Shown here: piece after piece, positions 17,781 through 26,478 of the stretch
Position numbering within the stretch: position 1 is the stretch's first letter
Layout: each line of letters starts with the position of its first letter
Source: Hyphomicrobiales bacterium
GTDB taxonomy: Bacteria; Pseudomonadota; Alphaproteobacteria; Rhizobiales; Rhizobiaceae
Assembly (NCBI GenBank): GCA_900470195.1
Contig: UEIJ01000018.1
Span: forward strand, 62,001-126,000
Length of the DNA: 64,000 nt
Direction: 5' to 3'
Position numbers and translations under genes: made by a program
Notes under the pieces: model-generated
Databases searched by the model: none
What the model saw: only the letters and a program-made list of their open reading frames with translations
Told to the model about the DNA's origin: nothing

Positions 17781-18323
17781 ATGAGCGGATTTGTCGTGGC
17801 TGTGGCGCGGGATGGGGAGCATCGTTTCTCCAAACAGCTCGTGCCGGAAATCCGCATCGTCACAGGGCTTGGCGTCGAAGGCGATGCGCATCAGGGCATA
17901 ACGGTCAAGCATCGTTCACGGGTTCGTGCCGACCCGACACAACCCAATCTGCGGCAGGTGCATCTCATCCATGCCGAGCTTTTCGACGAGCTTGCCGAAA
18001 AGGGGTTTGATGTCGCGCCCGCCGATCTTGGCGAGAACATCACCACGCGCGGTGTCGATCTTCTGGGTTTGCCGCAAGGCGCTTTGATCAGGATCGGCGA
18101 CGAGGTTGTTCTGGAAACGACGGGGCTGCGCAACCCTTGCGCCCAGATAGAGAATTTCCAGACCGGGCTTCTTGGTGCTGTGCTGGACCGCACGCCCGAC
18201 GGCGAACTGGTCCGCAAGTCCGGCATCATGACCATCGTTCTTGCAGGTGGCACGGTGAAGGCGAATGACGCGATCGCCATCGAATTGCCGCCGCTGCCGC
18301 ACCGCAAGCTGGAACGGGTGTGA
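17781..18323 (+). CDS. MOSC-domain protein
   Basis: A 180-aa stand-alone MOSC domain (the C-terminal domain of molybdenum-cofactor sulfurases). GLGVEGDAHQG at 29-39, DLGENITTRGVDL in the middle and the conserved Cys120 in GLRNPCAQIE are characteristic. Such proteins are predicted to carry sulfur or act in molybdenum-enzyme-like reductions, as YiiM-type proteins do. The ATG at 17781 is preceded by a strong GGGAGGTGGG; an earlier in-frame ATG at 17676 was rejected for lack of one. The gene stands alone, with about 260 non-coding bases before gnd. Confidence 0.87.
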   Translation: MSGFVVAVARDGEHRFSKQLVPEIRIVTGLGVEGDAHQGITVKHRSRVRADPTQPNLRQVHLIHAELFDELAEKGFDVAPADLGENITTRGVDLLGLPQGALIRIGDEVVLETTGLRNPCAQIENFQTGLLGAVLDRTPDGELVRKSGIMTIVLAGGTVKANDAIAIELPPLPHRKLERV

Positions 18324-18585
18324 AAATCGCTAAATACGGGCTTTTGGCGTGGGCTAACCGATTTAACAAGGTGATTGCACGGGCAAAACCGGTGATTTTC
18401 GTGACGGAAGGTCTATCAACTTTGCGTCATATGCCCTAGATCATCCCACAATAGGATACAGATTGACATTGCGCTGCTGCCGAAATCCGGCTGCAGCCTA
18501 TTCTTATCGGTTCGGCTTGTCGGCGTTCGATGTTCCGCATGTGTCTGGACGACGGCCGGTCGGTTGCATTTCTAAAGGGCACAAA

Positions 18586-19995
18586 ATGGAAAAAGCAGAT
18601 ATCGGAATGGTCGGCCTTGGCGTCATGGGCTCCAACCTGGCGCTGAACATAGCCGAGAAAGGCTACACGGTAGCCGTCTACGACCGTGATGAGCCTGTGC
18701 TGAAAGCCTTCATCGAGAAGGCTGGCCCGCTGCGCGACAAGATCATTTCTTGCCCCACTTTCGAGGATCTGGCGGCCAATATCCGCAAGCCGCGCCCGAT
18801 CATCTTCCTCATCAAGGCAGGCGCTCCCGTCGATGCCGAAACCACCCGCCTCAAGGCCTATCTTGAGAAGGGCGACATCATGATCGATGCCGGCAATTCC
18901 GATTATCGCGATACGGTGCGCCGCCTGAAGGCCCTTGGTCCCAACGATCCGACCTTTGTCGGCATGGGCGTTTCCGGCGGTGCGGAAGGTGCACGCCACG
19001 GCCCGTCGATGATGGTTGGCGGCACCGAGGAAGCCTATGAGCGCATCGCGCCAATCCTGCTTGCCGCTGCCGCCAAATACAAGGACGAGCCTTGCTGTGC
19101 ACTGGTCGGGCCGGATGGCGCCGGTCATTTCGTCAAGACGATCCATAACGGCATTGAATATGCCGACATGCAGATGATCGCCGAAATTTACGGCATCCTG
19201 CGCGACGGCCTCGGGCTTTCGGCGCCTGCTATCGGCGATGTGTTCGAGAAGTGGAACCAGGGTCCGCTCAACTCCTATCTGATCGAGATCACCGCCAAGG
19301 TACTGAAGGCAACCGATCCGGAAACCGGCAAGGCGATGGTCGACATGATCCTCGATGAAGCCGGTCAGAAGGGCACGGGCCGCTGGGCGGCTATCGAAGC
19401 GCAGATGCTGGGCGTTCCGGCAACGGCGATTGAAGCAGCGGTCGCGGCGCGCTCCCTGTCGTCGCTGAAGGCGGCGCGTGCGCTTGCCGCAAAAGCCTAC
19501 AATCCGGGCCAGCGCAGCCTCGATATTGCCGATCAGGCGAAATTCCTGGCCGATCTGGAGCAGGGGCTGCTGGCGGGCAAGATCGCCGCTTACGCACAAG
19601 GGTTCGCGGTGATGGAAGCCGCCTCGCAGGAGCACGGCTGGAACATTCCTCTTGCCGAAACCGCCCGCATCTGGCGCGCAGGCTGCATCATTCGTTCGCA
19701 GCTTCTGGATGATATTGCTCATGCTTTCGAAGATAGCGAAAGCCGCAACCTCTTGCTTGCTCCCGCCTTTGTCGAGCGCATGAGCAAGGCTTCCAAGGGT
19801 CTTCGCCAGATCGTTGCCAAGGCAGCGCTCGCCGGACTGCCTTTGCCAGCACTTGGCTCGGCGCTCAGCTATTTCGACAGCTTCACGCAGGCGCTCGGCA
19901 CCGCCAATCTCATTCAGGGCCAGCGCGATTTCTTCGGTTCGCACGGCTTCAAGCGTATCGACAAGGACGGGGATTTCCACGGTCCCTGGGGCTGA
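18586..19995 (+). CDS. gnd: 6-phosphogluconate dehydrogenase, decarboxylating
   Basis: A 469-aa enzyme, full length for the homodimeric Gnd family (Escherichia coli 468). It oxidises 6-phosphogluconate to ribulose 5-phosphate with NADP+ in the pentose phosphate pathway. Visible motifs are the NADP-binding GLGVMG (10-15), VSGGAEGA (129-136), and the catalytic Lys184 with HNGIEY (187-192). The C-terminal GQRDFFGSHGF is also typical. The ATG at 18586 follows AAAGGGCACAAA. In-frame codons upstream to 18463 look non-coding. A strong hairpin terminator lies 150 bases downstream. Confidence 0.97.
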   Translation: MEKADIGMVGLGVMGSNLALNIAEKGYTVAVYDRDEPVLKAFIEKAGPLRDKIISCPTFEDLAANIRKPRPIIFLIKAGAPVDAETTRLKAYLEKGDIMIDAGNSDYRDTVRRLKALGPNDPTFVGMGVSGGAEGARHGPSMMVGGTEEAYERIAPILLAAAAKYKDEPCCALVGPDGAGHFVKTIHNGIEYADMQMIAEIYGILRDGLGLSAPAIGDVFEKWNQGPLNSYLIEITAKVLKATDPETGKAMVDMILDEAGQKGTGRWAAIEAQMLGVPATAIEAAVAARSLSSLKAARALAAKAYNPGQRSLDIADQAKFLADLEQGLLAGKIAAYAQGFAVMEAASQEHGWNIPLAETARIWRAGCIIRSQLLDDIAHAFEDSESRNLLLAPAFVERMSKASKGLRQIVAKAALAGLPLPALGSALSYFDSFTQALGTANLIQGQRDFFGSHGFKRIDKDGDFHGPWG

Positions 19996-20041
19996 GATCT
20001 TTCGGTCCCTGACCCGCCTGCAAATGGCGTCTTTCTGCGAT

Positions 20042-20077
20042 CCGGTGCTCACGTACTTAATGTACGCTGCGCTCCGG
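20042..20077. repeat. Imperfect intergenic palindrome downstream of gnd
   Basis: The segment runs CCGG (20042-20045), CACGTAC, TTAAT, GTACGCTG and CCGG (20074-20077). The centre GTACTTAATGTAC is a perfect hairpin and the outer arms pair imperfectly. I recognise this type of segment (GTGCTCACGTAC / GTACGCTGCGCTCCGG) as one that recurs between genes in proteobacterial genomes. No second copy was seen in this window. Confidence 0.45.
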
Positions 20078-20146
20078 GTCTCGAAAGCCACCATTTTCGG
20101 CACGTCATGAACCGAAATCTCATCAGCCCATCACGCGCGTGACAAA

Positions 20147-20169
20147 AAAGCCGCCCATCGGGCGGCTTT
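20147..20169. terminator. Bidirectional intrinsic terminator between gnd and the ABC operon
   Basis: A perfect 10-bp stem AAAGCCGCCC (20147-20156), loop ATC, GGGCGGCTTT (20160-20169). It is followed on the plus strand by TGTGTTTT and preceded by an A-run, which serves as the T-tract on the minus strand. It lies between convergent gnd and the ABC-transporter ATPase gene and can stop transcription from both sides. Confidence 0.9.
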
Positions 20170-20191
20170 GTGTTTTACTGCTTTCGTTCTT

Positions 20192-20220
20192 CCTCATCCT
20201 GAGCTTGTCGAAGGGTGAGG
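20192..20220. repeat. Short CCTCATCCTGAG-type repeat hairpin
   Basis: CCTCATCCT (20192-20200) can pair with AGGGTGAGG (20212-20220) through GAGCTTGTCGA. The same CCTCATCCTGAG and GAGCTTGTCGA words occur in the repeat block between flhA and fliR (near 63213-63245), so this is a minimal member of that second repeat family. Confidence 0.7.
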
Positions 20221-20232
20221 TTAAGAAGGGCG

Positions 20233-21294
20233 TCAGTCGGCCAGCACCAGCAGGTCGTGCGAGGCGAAATGCACCGTCACCTTGTCGCCGCGTTGCGGCG
20301 GGGGCTGGGTCGGGTCGTTGAACGTGTCGAAAGACAAGCGGTTCTTGCCAAGCGCCACGCGTGTGCGGATGACGGAGCCGAGGAAATGCACGTCCTCGAT
20401 AGTCGCATCCAGCGAGGTATCGTGGCTCTTGCGCGCCTCGAGGCTGACGGCTTCCGGTCGTAGCGCTAGCGTCAGCGGCTTGCCCTTCGGATGATGGTCG
20501 AGCTTTTCCTGCACGGTGATGGTGCGTCCGTCGAGCTCTATGCTGTTCCGGCCCGGTTCGCTGACCGAGGCTTCCAGCATGTTGAGTGTGCCGACGAACG
20601 ACGCCACAAAGCGCGAGGCAGGGCGGTTATAGATGTCGAAAGGCGAGCCGATCTGGTCGGCGCGGCCCTCATGCATGACCACGATTCGGTCGGAAATCGA
20701 CAGCGCTTCTTCCTGATCATGGGTGACGAAGACGGTTGTGATGCCAAGCTTCTGCTGGATGGCGCGGATTTCCTCGCGCAAGCTGATACGGATTTTCGCA
20801 TCAAGTGCGGATAGCGGCTCGTCGAGCAGGAGAACCTGCGGCTTGGTTGCAAGCGCGCGGGCAAGCGCGACGCGCTGCTGCTGGCCGCCGGACATCTGAT
20901 AGGGATAACGGTCTGCCAGATGGTCGAGGCGGATGAGGCCGAGCATTTCCTTCACCGTGGCGTCGATTTCCGCCTTTGGCTTTCCCGCGACGCGCAGGCC
21001 GAACGATACGTTCTGCGCGACCGTCATATTGGGAAACAGCGCATAGGCCTGAAACACCATGCCGATATTGCGCTGGTTGGGCTTGAGGTCCACCACATCC
21101 TTGCCGTTGATTTCGATGGCGCCGCTGTCGGGCATCTCGAAACCGGCGATCATGCGCAGAACGGTGGTCTTGCCGCAGCCCGATGGGCCGAGGAAGGAAA
21201 CGAATTCGCCCTTCTCGACGGCGAGGTTGAAATCGTGGACGACGGTATTGGCGCCGAAGCTCTTTTTCAGGTGCTTGATATTGAGAAAAGCCAT
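20233..21294 (-). CDS. ABC transporter ATPase (PotA/FbpC type)
   Basis: A 353-aa ATPase with Walker A GPSGCGKTT (36-44), Q-loop MVFQAYALFP (79-88), signature MSGGQ (134-138), Walker B LLLDEP (155-160), H-loop in FVTHDQEEAL, and a C-terminal TOBE-like domain from about 270. This is the layout of the spermidine/putrescine, iron and phosphonate (PhnT) importer family. It is the last gene of a four-gene minus-strand operon (binding protein, two permeases, ATPase), 5 bases after the second permease gene. It energises uptake of the ligand bound by the periplasmic protein. Confidence 0.92.
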   Translation of the reverse strand: MAFLNIKHLKKSFGANTVVHDFNLAVEKGEFVSFLGPSGCGKTTVLRMIAGFEMPDSGAIEINGKDVVDLKPNQRNIGMVFQAYALFPNMTVAQNVSFGLRVAGKPKAEIDATVKEMLGLIRLDHLADRYPYQMSGGQQQRVALARALATKPQVLLLDEPLSALDAKIRISLREEIRAIQQKLGITTVFVTHDQEEALSISDRIVVMHEGRADQIGSPFDIYNRPASRFVASFVGTLNMLEASVSEPGRNSIELDGRTITVQEKLDHHPKGKPLTLALRPEAVSLEARKSHDTSLDATIEDVHFLGSVIRTRVALGKNRLSFDTFNDPTQPPPQRGDKVTVHFASHDLLVLAD

Positions 21295-21299
21295 GAATC

Positions 21300-22103
21300 T
21301 TACCCGGCGGTTGTCTTGAATTTATTGAGGCGCGACACGAGCTGTAGCATGATGATGCTGAGCCACGTTATGCCAAACGAAATGATCGCCAGCGCCGACG
21401 GTTCGTAGGCGCGGTTTGCGCCGACAAGCTGTAGATAGGGACCGAAGGCAGGGCGGTTCAAAAGCGAGGCCAGCGTGAACTCGCCGATGACGATGGCGAA
21501 GGTGATGAAGGCGCCGCTCATCACGCCGGAGATCACATTCGGGAATATGACCTTGAACATGATCCGGCCCCAGCCAGCGCCGAGGCTTTGCGCGGCTTCC
21601 GTCAGCGTATTGACGTCGATGGTGCGCATTGCCGTATCGACGGCACGATACATGTAGGGCAGCGAAAGCGTCATATAACCGAACATCAGCAGGACGTCGG
21701 TTGCCCGTGTCGACGCCGTGAACGGCAGCCATGACGACGAGTTGTAGATGCGCAAATATCCGAACACGATGACGATGGCCGGAATGACCAGCGGCAACAG
21801 CGTGATGAATTCCATCACCGGGCGCAATTGCGGCAGGCGCAGCCGCACCCAATAGGCGGTCGGCACCACCAGAAGCACGCCGAAAACGATGGTCAGCAGG
21901 CCGAGCAGGATCGAATAGCCGAAAGTCGCCTGGAAATTCGGATCGGAGAACACGACCCGGTAGGCATCGAAGGAATATTCGCCGCGCCGCATGCGCAGCG
22001 AGAATTCGAATGTGCCGATCAGGGGCACGAGGAAGTAGATCGCGCCGATCAGGAAGGCGATCCAGGCACCGATCTTTTGGGCGTTGATGCCTTTCTTTTT
22101 CAT
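21300..22103 (-). CDS. ABC transporter permease, second subunit
   Basis: A 267-aa inner-membrane subunit with six predicted helices. The EAA loop that contacts the ATPase is TEAAQSLGAGWGRIMFKVIFP in the second half. The ATG at 22103 forms an ATGA overlap with the preceding permease gene and has AGAGGTGG six bases upstream; the GTG at 22112 was rejected on these grounds. It pairs with the neighbouring permease to form the channel of the importer. Confidence 0.92.
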   Translation of the reverse strand: MKKKGINAQKIGAWIAFLIGAIYFLVPLIGTFEFSLRMRRGEYSFDAYRVVFSDPNFQATFGYSILLGLLTIVFGVLLVVPTAYWVRLRLPQLRPVMEFITLLPLVIPAIVIVFGYLRIYNSSSWLPFTASTRATDVLLMFGYMTLSLPYMYRAVDTAMRTIDVNTLTEAAQSLGAGWGRIMFKVIFPNVISGVMSGAFITFAIVIGEFTLASLLNRPAFGPYLQLVGANRAYEPSALAIISFGITWLSIIMLQLVSRLNKFKTTAG

Positions 22104-22990
22104 CGCTGCCACCTCTCGGCGCGAATGCGCAGCCAGATATAGATGAGGTTGGAGATACCTGTGATGACGATCATGCCGAGCGCCAGCGCGTAGCCGAGGT
22201 TCTGGTTATGCAGAACATCGCCGCGGATCTGGGCAAAGAGCAGGATCGGTACGATGTTGAGCGACGAACCTGTCAGCGCATAGGCCGTGGCGATGGCGCC
22301 GAAGGCATTGGCGAACAGCAGAAGCGTCGTGCCGAGCAGGCTCGGCCACAGGATCGGGAAGGCCACCATGCGCCAGTATTGCGCGGTCGTCGCACCCAGA
22401 ATGGATGAAGCCTCGCGCCACTCTTTCTTCAGTCCGTCGAGCGCAGGCGTCAGGATCAGCACCATCAGCGGTATCTGGAAGAACAGATAGGTCAGCGTCA
22501 GGCCGAAGAACGAGAGCAGGTTGAAACCTGTCGCATAGAGGTTGAAGCCGAACCATTCCCTGAGGAGGATCGTCACGAAGCCGGTTCGCCCCAAGGTGGC
22601 GAGAAAGGCAAAGGCAAGCGGCACGCCTGCAAAGTTCGAGGCAACGCCCGAAAAGGTCAGTACAGTCGGGCGCAGCCACGATGGCAGGTTGCCGAGAACG
22701 ACTGCCCAGGCCAGAAAGAAGCCGATGATCGCGCCGCCGATGGCAGAGGCCAGGCTGACCTTGATCGATATCCAGTAGGCGCTCATGATCTGCGGTTGAA
22801 ACAGATCATGGATGTTCTGGAGCGTGAAGTTTCCCGCCGGATCCTGAAAGGCGCCGATGATGAGATACATCGTTGGCCAGATCAGGAAGAGGATGGCGAA
22901 GAGGAAAAACGGTGTCACGCCAAGCCAGGACAACGGAAGCCGGCGCTTGCGCACTCCGCTGGGGGCTGATGTTTCGGCTATTGAACTCAT
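22100..22990 (-). CDS. ABC transporter permease, first subunit
   Basis: A 296-aa inner-membrane subunit with six helices after a basic N-terminus (VRKRRLPLSW). The EAA motif is REASSILGATTAQYWRMVAFPILWP. It overlaps the next permease gene by ATGA. A 253-base gap separates it from the binding-protein gene upstream, longer than elsewhere in this operon, so the binding protein may be made in excess by termination or processing in that gap. Confidence 0.92.
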   Translation of the reverse strand: MSSIAETSAPSGVRKRRLPLSWLGVTPFFLFAILFLIWPTMYLIIGAFQDPAGNFTLQNIHDLFQPQIMSAYWISIKVSLASAIGGAIIGFFLAWAVVLGNLPSWLRPTVLTFSGVASNFAGVPLAFAFLATLGRTGFVTILLREWFGFNLYATGFNLLSFFGLTLTYLFFQIPLMVLILTPALDGLKKEWREASSILGATTAQYWRMVAFPILWPSLLGTTLLLFANAFGAIATAYALTGSSLNIVPILLFAQIRGDVLHNQNLGYALALGMIVITGISNLIYIWLRIRAERWQR

Positions 22991-23243
22991 GCGTTCTTTC
23001 TTTGGACCGGTTCCCGGCAGAACGGAACTGACAGAACCATTCCGACTTCTTGTTTATGTCTTGCAATCAGCAGGGCGGTCATTCGCCCTGGCGGAATTTG
23101 CTTTTTTGCTGTCTGCGCATCCTGTTTGCCAAAGAGCATAGCGCTGCTTGGCAAAGAGGACCGGCAAGCCGAATGAAAGCCAGTTTTAATATCGCGCCGA
23201 CCGTTTGGGGCCGACGCGACATGTGTTCGATGCGACAGAGCGC

Positions 23244-24347
23244 TTACTGGACGTTTGCGCCCACGACGCTGTCCCATTCCTTGGTGATCGTGGTCTGAGC
23301 GGCCTCGATCTGTTCCAGGGTCGGGAAAATTGCCTTTTCATAGGCTGCGGCCGGCGGCAGCTTGTCGAGCAGTTCCTGCGGGATCTTGCCAGCCTTCGCC
23401 ATCGCGTTGAAGCGGATCGGGTGGCAGTAGCCCTTCAGGTAGCCGAGCTGGCCTTCATCCGAATAGATGTGCTCCATCCACAGCTTCGCAGCGTTCGGAT
23501 GCGGTGCGTAGGCGCTGATCGCCTGGACATAGACACCCGCAATGACGCCGGACTTCGGAATGACGGTTTCGATTTCGGGATTGCCCTTGAGCGTGTCGCG
23601 ATCAGCAAGAGCGTTATAGTCCCAGCGGATGACGATCGGGGTCGAGCCCTGCGCCAGCGAAGCGGCCTTGCCGATGACAGGAACGAAATTGCCGTTGGCA
23701 TTCAGTTCCTTGTAGAACTCGAGGCCCTTCTTGCCGGCTGCTTCGCCCGGCTCGCCGCCACGGGCGATACCGGCGGCGTGAACGCCGAGAATGGCCTGTG
23801 CCGAAACGCGCGGGTCGCCCGCAAGCGCAACGGAATTGGCGTAGTCGCTCTTGAGGAGATCTTCCCAATCCTGTGGGATGTCCTTGACGATATCCTTGTT
23901 CACTTCGAAGGCGAGCACGCCGTAATAGTCGCCATACCAGTGACCTTCAGGGTCCTTGGCGCTATCCGGGATTTCGTCCCAGGTCGCGACCTTGTAAGGC
24001 TGGATCAGGCCGTCCTTCTTTGCCGAAGCGCCGAAGGCAAAGCCCACGTCGATGACGTCGGGAGCCTGAGGGCCCTTGTTGTCCTTGTTGGCCTTGATGG
24101 CTTCGATTTCATCGCCCGAACCGGCGTCCGGGTTCAGTTCGTTGACCTTGAGGCCGTACTTGTCCTTGAAGCTCTTGATGATTTCGCCATAGCCGCACCA
24201 GTCGTGCGGAAGTGCGATGGTGGTCAGTTCGCCTTCTGCCTTGGCAGCGGCAATCAGTTCGGCTGACGGTTCTGCAGCGGCGATGGAAACCCCGGCAACG
24301 GCGATTGCCGTCGAAAGCGACAGCAGACGCGCTGTGTAGCTAAGCAT
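23244..24347 (-). CDS. Periplasmic solute-binding protein of the ABC importer
   Basis: A 367-aa family 1 extracellular solute-binding protein. Residues 1-25 are a signal peptide ending SIAAAEP. The mature protein begins SAELIAAAKAEGELTTIAL, a start characteristic of the iron/polyamine/phosphonate class, and has PDVIDVGFAFGASAKKDGLIQPY and DYYGVLAFEVNKD blocks. The lack of a Tyr-Tyr iron-binding pair that I can place, and the permease type, leave polyamine, 2-aminoethylphosphonate or another small ligand open. The ATG at 24347 has GGGGAG eight bases upstream. The promoter region contains a long perfect inverted repeat. Confidence 0.88.
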   Translation of the reverse strand: MLSYTARLLSLSTAIAVAGVSIAAAEPSAELIAAAKAEGELTTIALPHDWCGYGEIIKSFKDKYGLKVNELNPDAGSGDEIEAIKANKDNKGPQAPDVIDVGFAFGASAKKDGLIQPYKVATWDEIPDSAKDPEGHWYGDYYGVLAFEVNKDIVKDIPQDWEDLLKSDYANSVALAGDPRVSAQAILGVHAAGIARGGEPGEAAGKKGLEFYKELNANGNFVPVIGKAASLAQGSTPIVIRWDYNALADRDTLKGNPEIETVIPKSGVIAGVYVQAISAYAPHPNAAKLWMEHIYSDEGQLGYLKGYCHPIRFNAMAKAGKIPQELLDKLPPAAAYEKAIFPTLEQIEAAQTTITKEWDSVVGANVQ

Positions 24348-24437
24348 TGTTTGACTCCCCTGTTTAAGGTCCGGCGAACGCCCCCGGTCGATTCCGGTGC
24401 TCGCGCATTCCCGATACCCGCCCTACATGACGGTTGG

Positions 24438-24469
24438 ATGACAGTTTGTGTCTTGTCACAAACTGTCAT
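24438..24469. promoter_or_regulatory. Perfect 13-bp inverted repeat, candidate operator of the ABC operon
   Basis: ATGACAGTTTGTG (24438-24450) is the exact reverse complement of CACAAACTGTCAT (24457-24469), separated by six bases. It lies about 90-120 bases upstream of the binding-protein start codon. The symmetry and the ACAG/CTGT half-sites are typical of a dimeric repressor site such as a GntR-type site, although no regulator gene adjoins the operon. There is no T-tract, so a terminator is unlikely. Confidence 0.75.
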
Positions 24470-24532
24470 CGGTGGAAAGTGAAACACGTTTTCAGGGACT
24501 TAGCAATTCATCCATTCGCGGGAGCTGCATTT

Positions 24533-24573
24533 TTATGACAGGAAATGTGACAGCAAATTCGTCGTTGTCATAA
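24533..24573. promoter_or_regulatory. Second inverted pair with TGACA half-sites upstream of the ABC operon
   Basis: TTATGACA (24533-24540) and TGTCATAA (24566-24573) are perfect inverted arms 25 bases apart, with a further TGTGACAG (24546-24553) between them. They share the TGACA core with the 13-bp palindrome 70 bases closer to the gene. The 362-base gap 24348-24709 holds no credible gene; these sites are its only visible structure. Confidence 0.5.
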
Positions 24574-24709
24574 TTTTGCGAGAGGCTTTTCCCTGCGCGA
24601 CAAGGGTTTGTCCCAGCGCGGCATGGATGTCGGATAGATGAGAAAAACGAAAATTTCTGAAAGATGAGCGAACCTTAATAGGTTTCGTATGAAATTGGGA
24701 GGCGGAGAG

Positions 24710-26287
24710 CTAATGCCCTCCACCGCCACCGCCGACCTGCTTGGGTTTGCGCAGCATGATGGCGCAGACGGCAAGCGAGCAGAACATCATCGTGAGGATG
24801 AAAAACACGTCGATGAAGGAGAGAAGCGTGGCCTGCTGGCGCACCATGCCGGAAAGCTTGGAAATGGCGATGGTCGCGCCGTCCATGCCGGCGGCATTAT
24901 ACTTGGCGGTCAGATTGGCGAGCATCTTCTCCGCTTCGGCATTGCCCCAGCGAACATGTTCGGCCAGCCGCTCATAGTGCATGTCGCCGCGCCGGGTCAG
25001 GATCGTATTGATGACGGCAAGACCGACAGCGCCGCCCAGATTGCGCGTCAGATTGAAGAGGCCCGATGCATTCTTCAGCAGCGAAGGCGGAAGCGTACCA
25101 AGCGCCAGATTGTTGATCGGCACCATGCAAAGCATGAGCGAACAGCCGCGCAGGATCTGCGGCAGCAGCAATTCGTAGAAATCCCAATCGGCGGTGAGGC
25201 CGGTTACCATCCAGGTGCCGGCCGCAAAGCCGAGAAAACCGATCATCATCATCAGGCGCGGGTCCATCCTGTTGGACAGGAACCCCGCAACCGGTGCGGT
25301 GAAGAACATGGCAAGACCACTGACGAACAGCGCTTCGCCGATCATGAGGGCATCATAGCCCCGGACACTGCTCAGATAGAGCGGATAGAGATAGGTGAGA
25401 CCATAAAGTCCGACGCCCATCACGAAGGAGAATAGCGAGCCGAATGCGAAATTGACGTTTTTGAAGGCACGCAAATCCACGATGGGCTGTTCCGCCGTAA
25501 ATGCCCGGTAGAAGAAGACGATGCCACCGACCGTCATGACGATTGAAAGGAAGAAGATCGCATCGTCCTGCAGCCAGTCGTTGCGCGGGCCCTCTTCCAG
25601 CACATATTCCATGGAACCGAGGAATGCGGCCATGCCGACGAGACCCCACCAGTCGAACTTGCTCAAAAGCGAGCTGTCGCCTTCGTCAAAGTCGATGAGG
25701 TTCCATGCAGCGATGGTGACGAGAATGCCGGGACCGACATTGACCAGAAACAGCCAGTGCCAGGAAAAGGCGTGGCTGAGATAACCGCCGACCGTCGGGC
25801 CGATGGTGGGCGCAAGCGTCGCGACCAGGCCGATCATCGGCGAAACGATCGAGCGCTTGGAGGGCGGGAAGATGGTGAAAGCGGCCGCGAACACGCTCGG
25901 GATCATGCCGCCGCCGATAAAACCCTGAATGGCGCGGTAGACGATCATCTGCTCGATGTTCGTCGCCGTCGCGCAGAGCATGCTGGCCAGCGTGAAGCCC
26001 GCCGCGGAGATGGTGAAGAGCACGCGCGTCGACAACAGGCGTCCCAGGAAGCCCGACAGCGGAATCATGATGACTTCCGCGATCAGGTAGGACGTCTGGA
26101 CCCATGAGATTTCATCGGAACTGGCGCTCAGGCCCGCCTGGATTTCCGCGAGCGACGCCGAGACGATCTGGATGTCCAGGATCGCCATGAACATGCCGAA
26201 CACCATGGCCAGAAAGCCGATGGCCTTCTTCGGGTCTATGCGGTCATCTGCCGGGACCATCGGCCCCATTGTCGTGTCTGCGGCCAT
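24710..26287 (-). CDS. emrB: EmrB-type DHA2 multidrug efflux permease
   Basis: A 525-aa major-facilitator protein with 14 predicted helices (DHA2 family). Motif A-like GFLGRLLSTR follows helix 2, and motif C, typical of exporters, appears as the Gly/Pro-rich GLVATLAPTIGPTVGGYL. It ends with an unusual KPKQVGGGGGGH tail, a possible metal-binding or flexible end. The start at 26287 (MAADTTMG) has GGAGAG eight bases upstream and is preferred over 26347. It is downstream of a membrane-fusion protein gene on the same strand, with a repeat copy between them. Together they form an EmrAB-type pump expelling toxic compounds across both membranes with an outer-membrane channel encoded elsewhere. Confidence 0.9.
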   Translation of the reverse strand: MAADTTMGPMVPADDRIDPKKAIGFLAMVFGMFMAILDIQIVSASLAEIQAGLSASSDEISWVQTSYLIAEVIMIPLSGFLGRLLSTRVLFTISAAGFTLASMLCATATNIEQMIVYRAIQGFIGGGMIPSVFAAAFTIFPPSKRSIVSPMIGLVATLAPTIGPTVGGYLSHAFSWHWLFLVNVGPGILVTIAAWNLIDFDEGDSSLLSKFDWWGLVGMAAFLGSMEYVLEEGPRNDWLQDDAIFFLSIVMTVGGIVFFYRAFTAEQPIVDLRAFKNVNFAFGSLFSFVMGVGLYGLTYLYPLYLSSVRGYDALMIGEALFVSGLAMFFTAPVAGFLSNRMDPRLMMMIGFLGFAAGTWMVTGLTADWDFYELLLPQILRGCSLMLCMVPINNLALGTLPPSLLKNASGLFNLTRNLGGAVGLAVINTILTRRGDMHYERLAEHVRWGNAEAEKMLANLTAKYNAAGMDGATIAISKLSGMVRQQATLLSFIDVFFILTMMFCSLAVCAIMLRKPKQVGGGGGGH

Positions 26288-26362
26288 GACGGCGCTCTCC
26301 GGAATGGAAGAGAAAGGCGGCGCGAAAACCCGTCTCGTCGCCGCCATCTGTTATTTCAAGTC

Positions 26363-26463
26363 AGAGCGGTTGCCGTTTTAACAGATCGCTGGAACCGCCT
26401 ATCTATTTGTTTGCCGCATTTCCGAACGCAAAACCGTTTCACACTTTTGCTGGAAATGCTCTA
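26363..26463. repeat. Dispersed intergenic palindromic repeat, copy C
   Basis: A 101-base copy beginning AGAGCGGTTGCC and ending TTTTGCTGGAAATGCTCTAG. It has the family layout of a hairpin first third, TATTTGTTT in the middle and AACGCAAAACCGTTTCAC near the end. It lies inside the emrA-emrB transcription unit, between the two genes, so it would be transcribed and could fold in the mRNA. Confidence 0.85.
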
Positions 26464-26478
26464 GCCCAAAGGGCTCGA

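Noticed and set aside
18436..20103. Open frame of about 555 codons antisense to gnd
   Set aside because: gnd is a textbook-complete enzyme in the opposite direction; the antisense frame is Arg/His-rich with no recognisable domain and is a product of GC-rich codon use.
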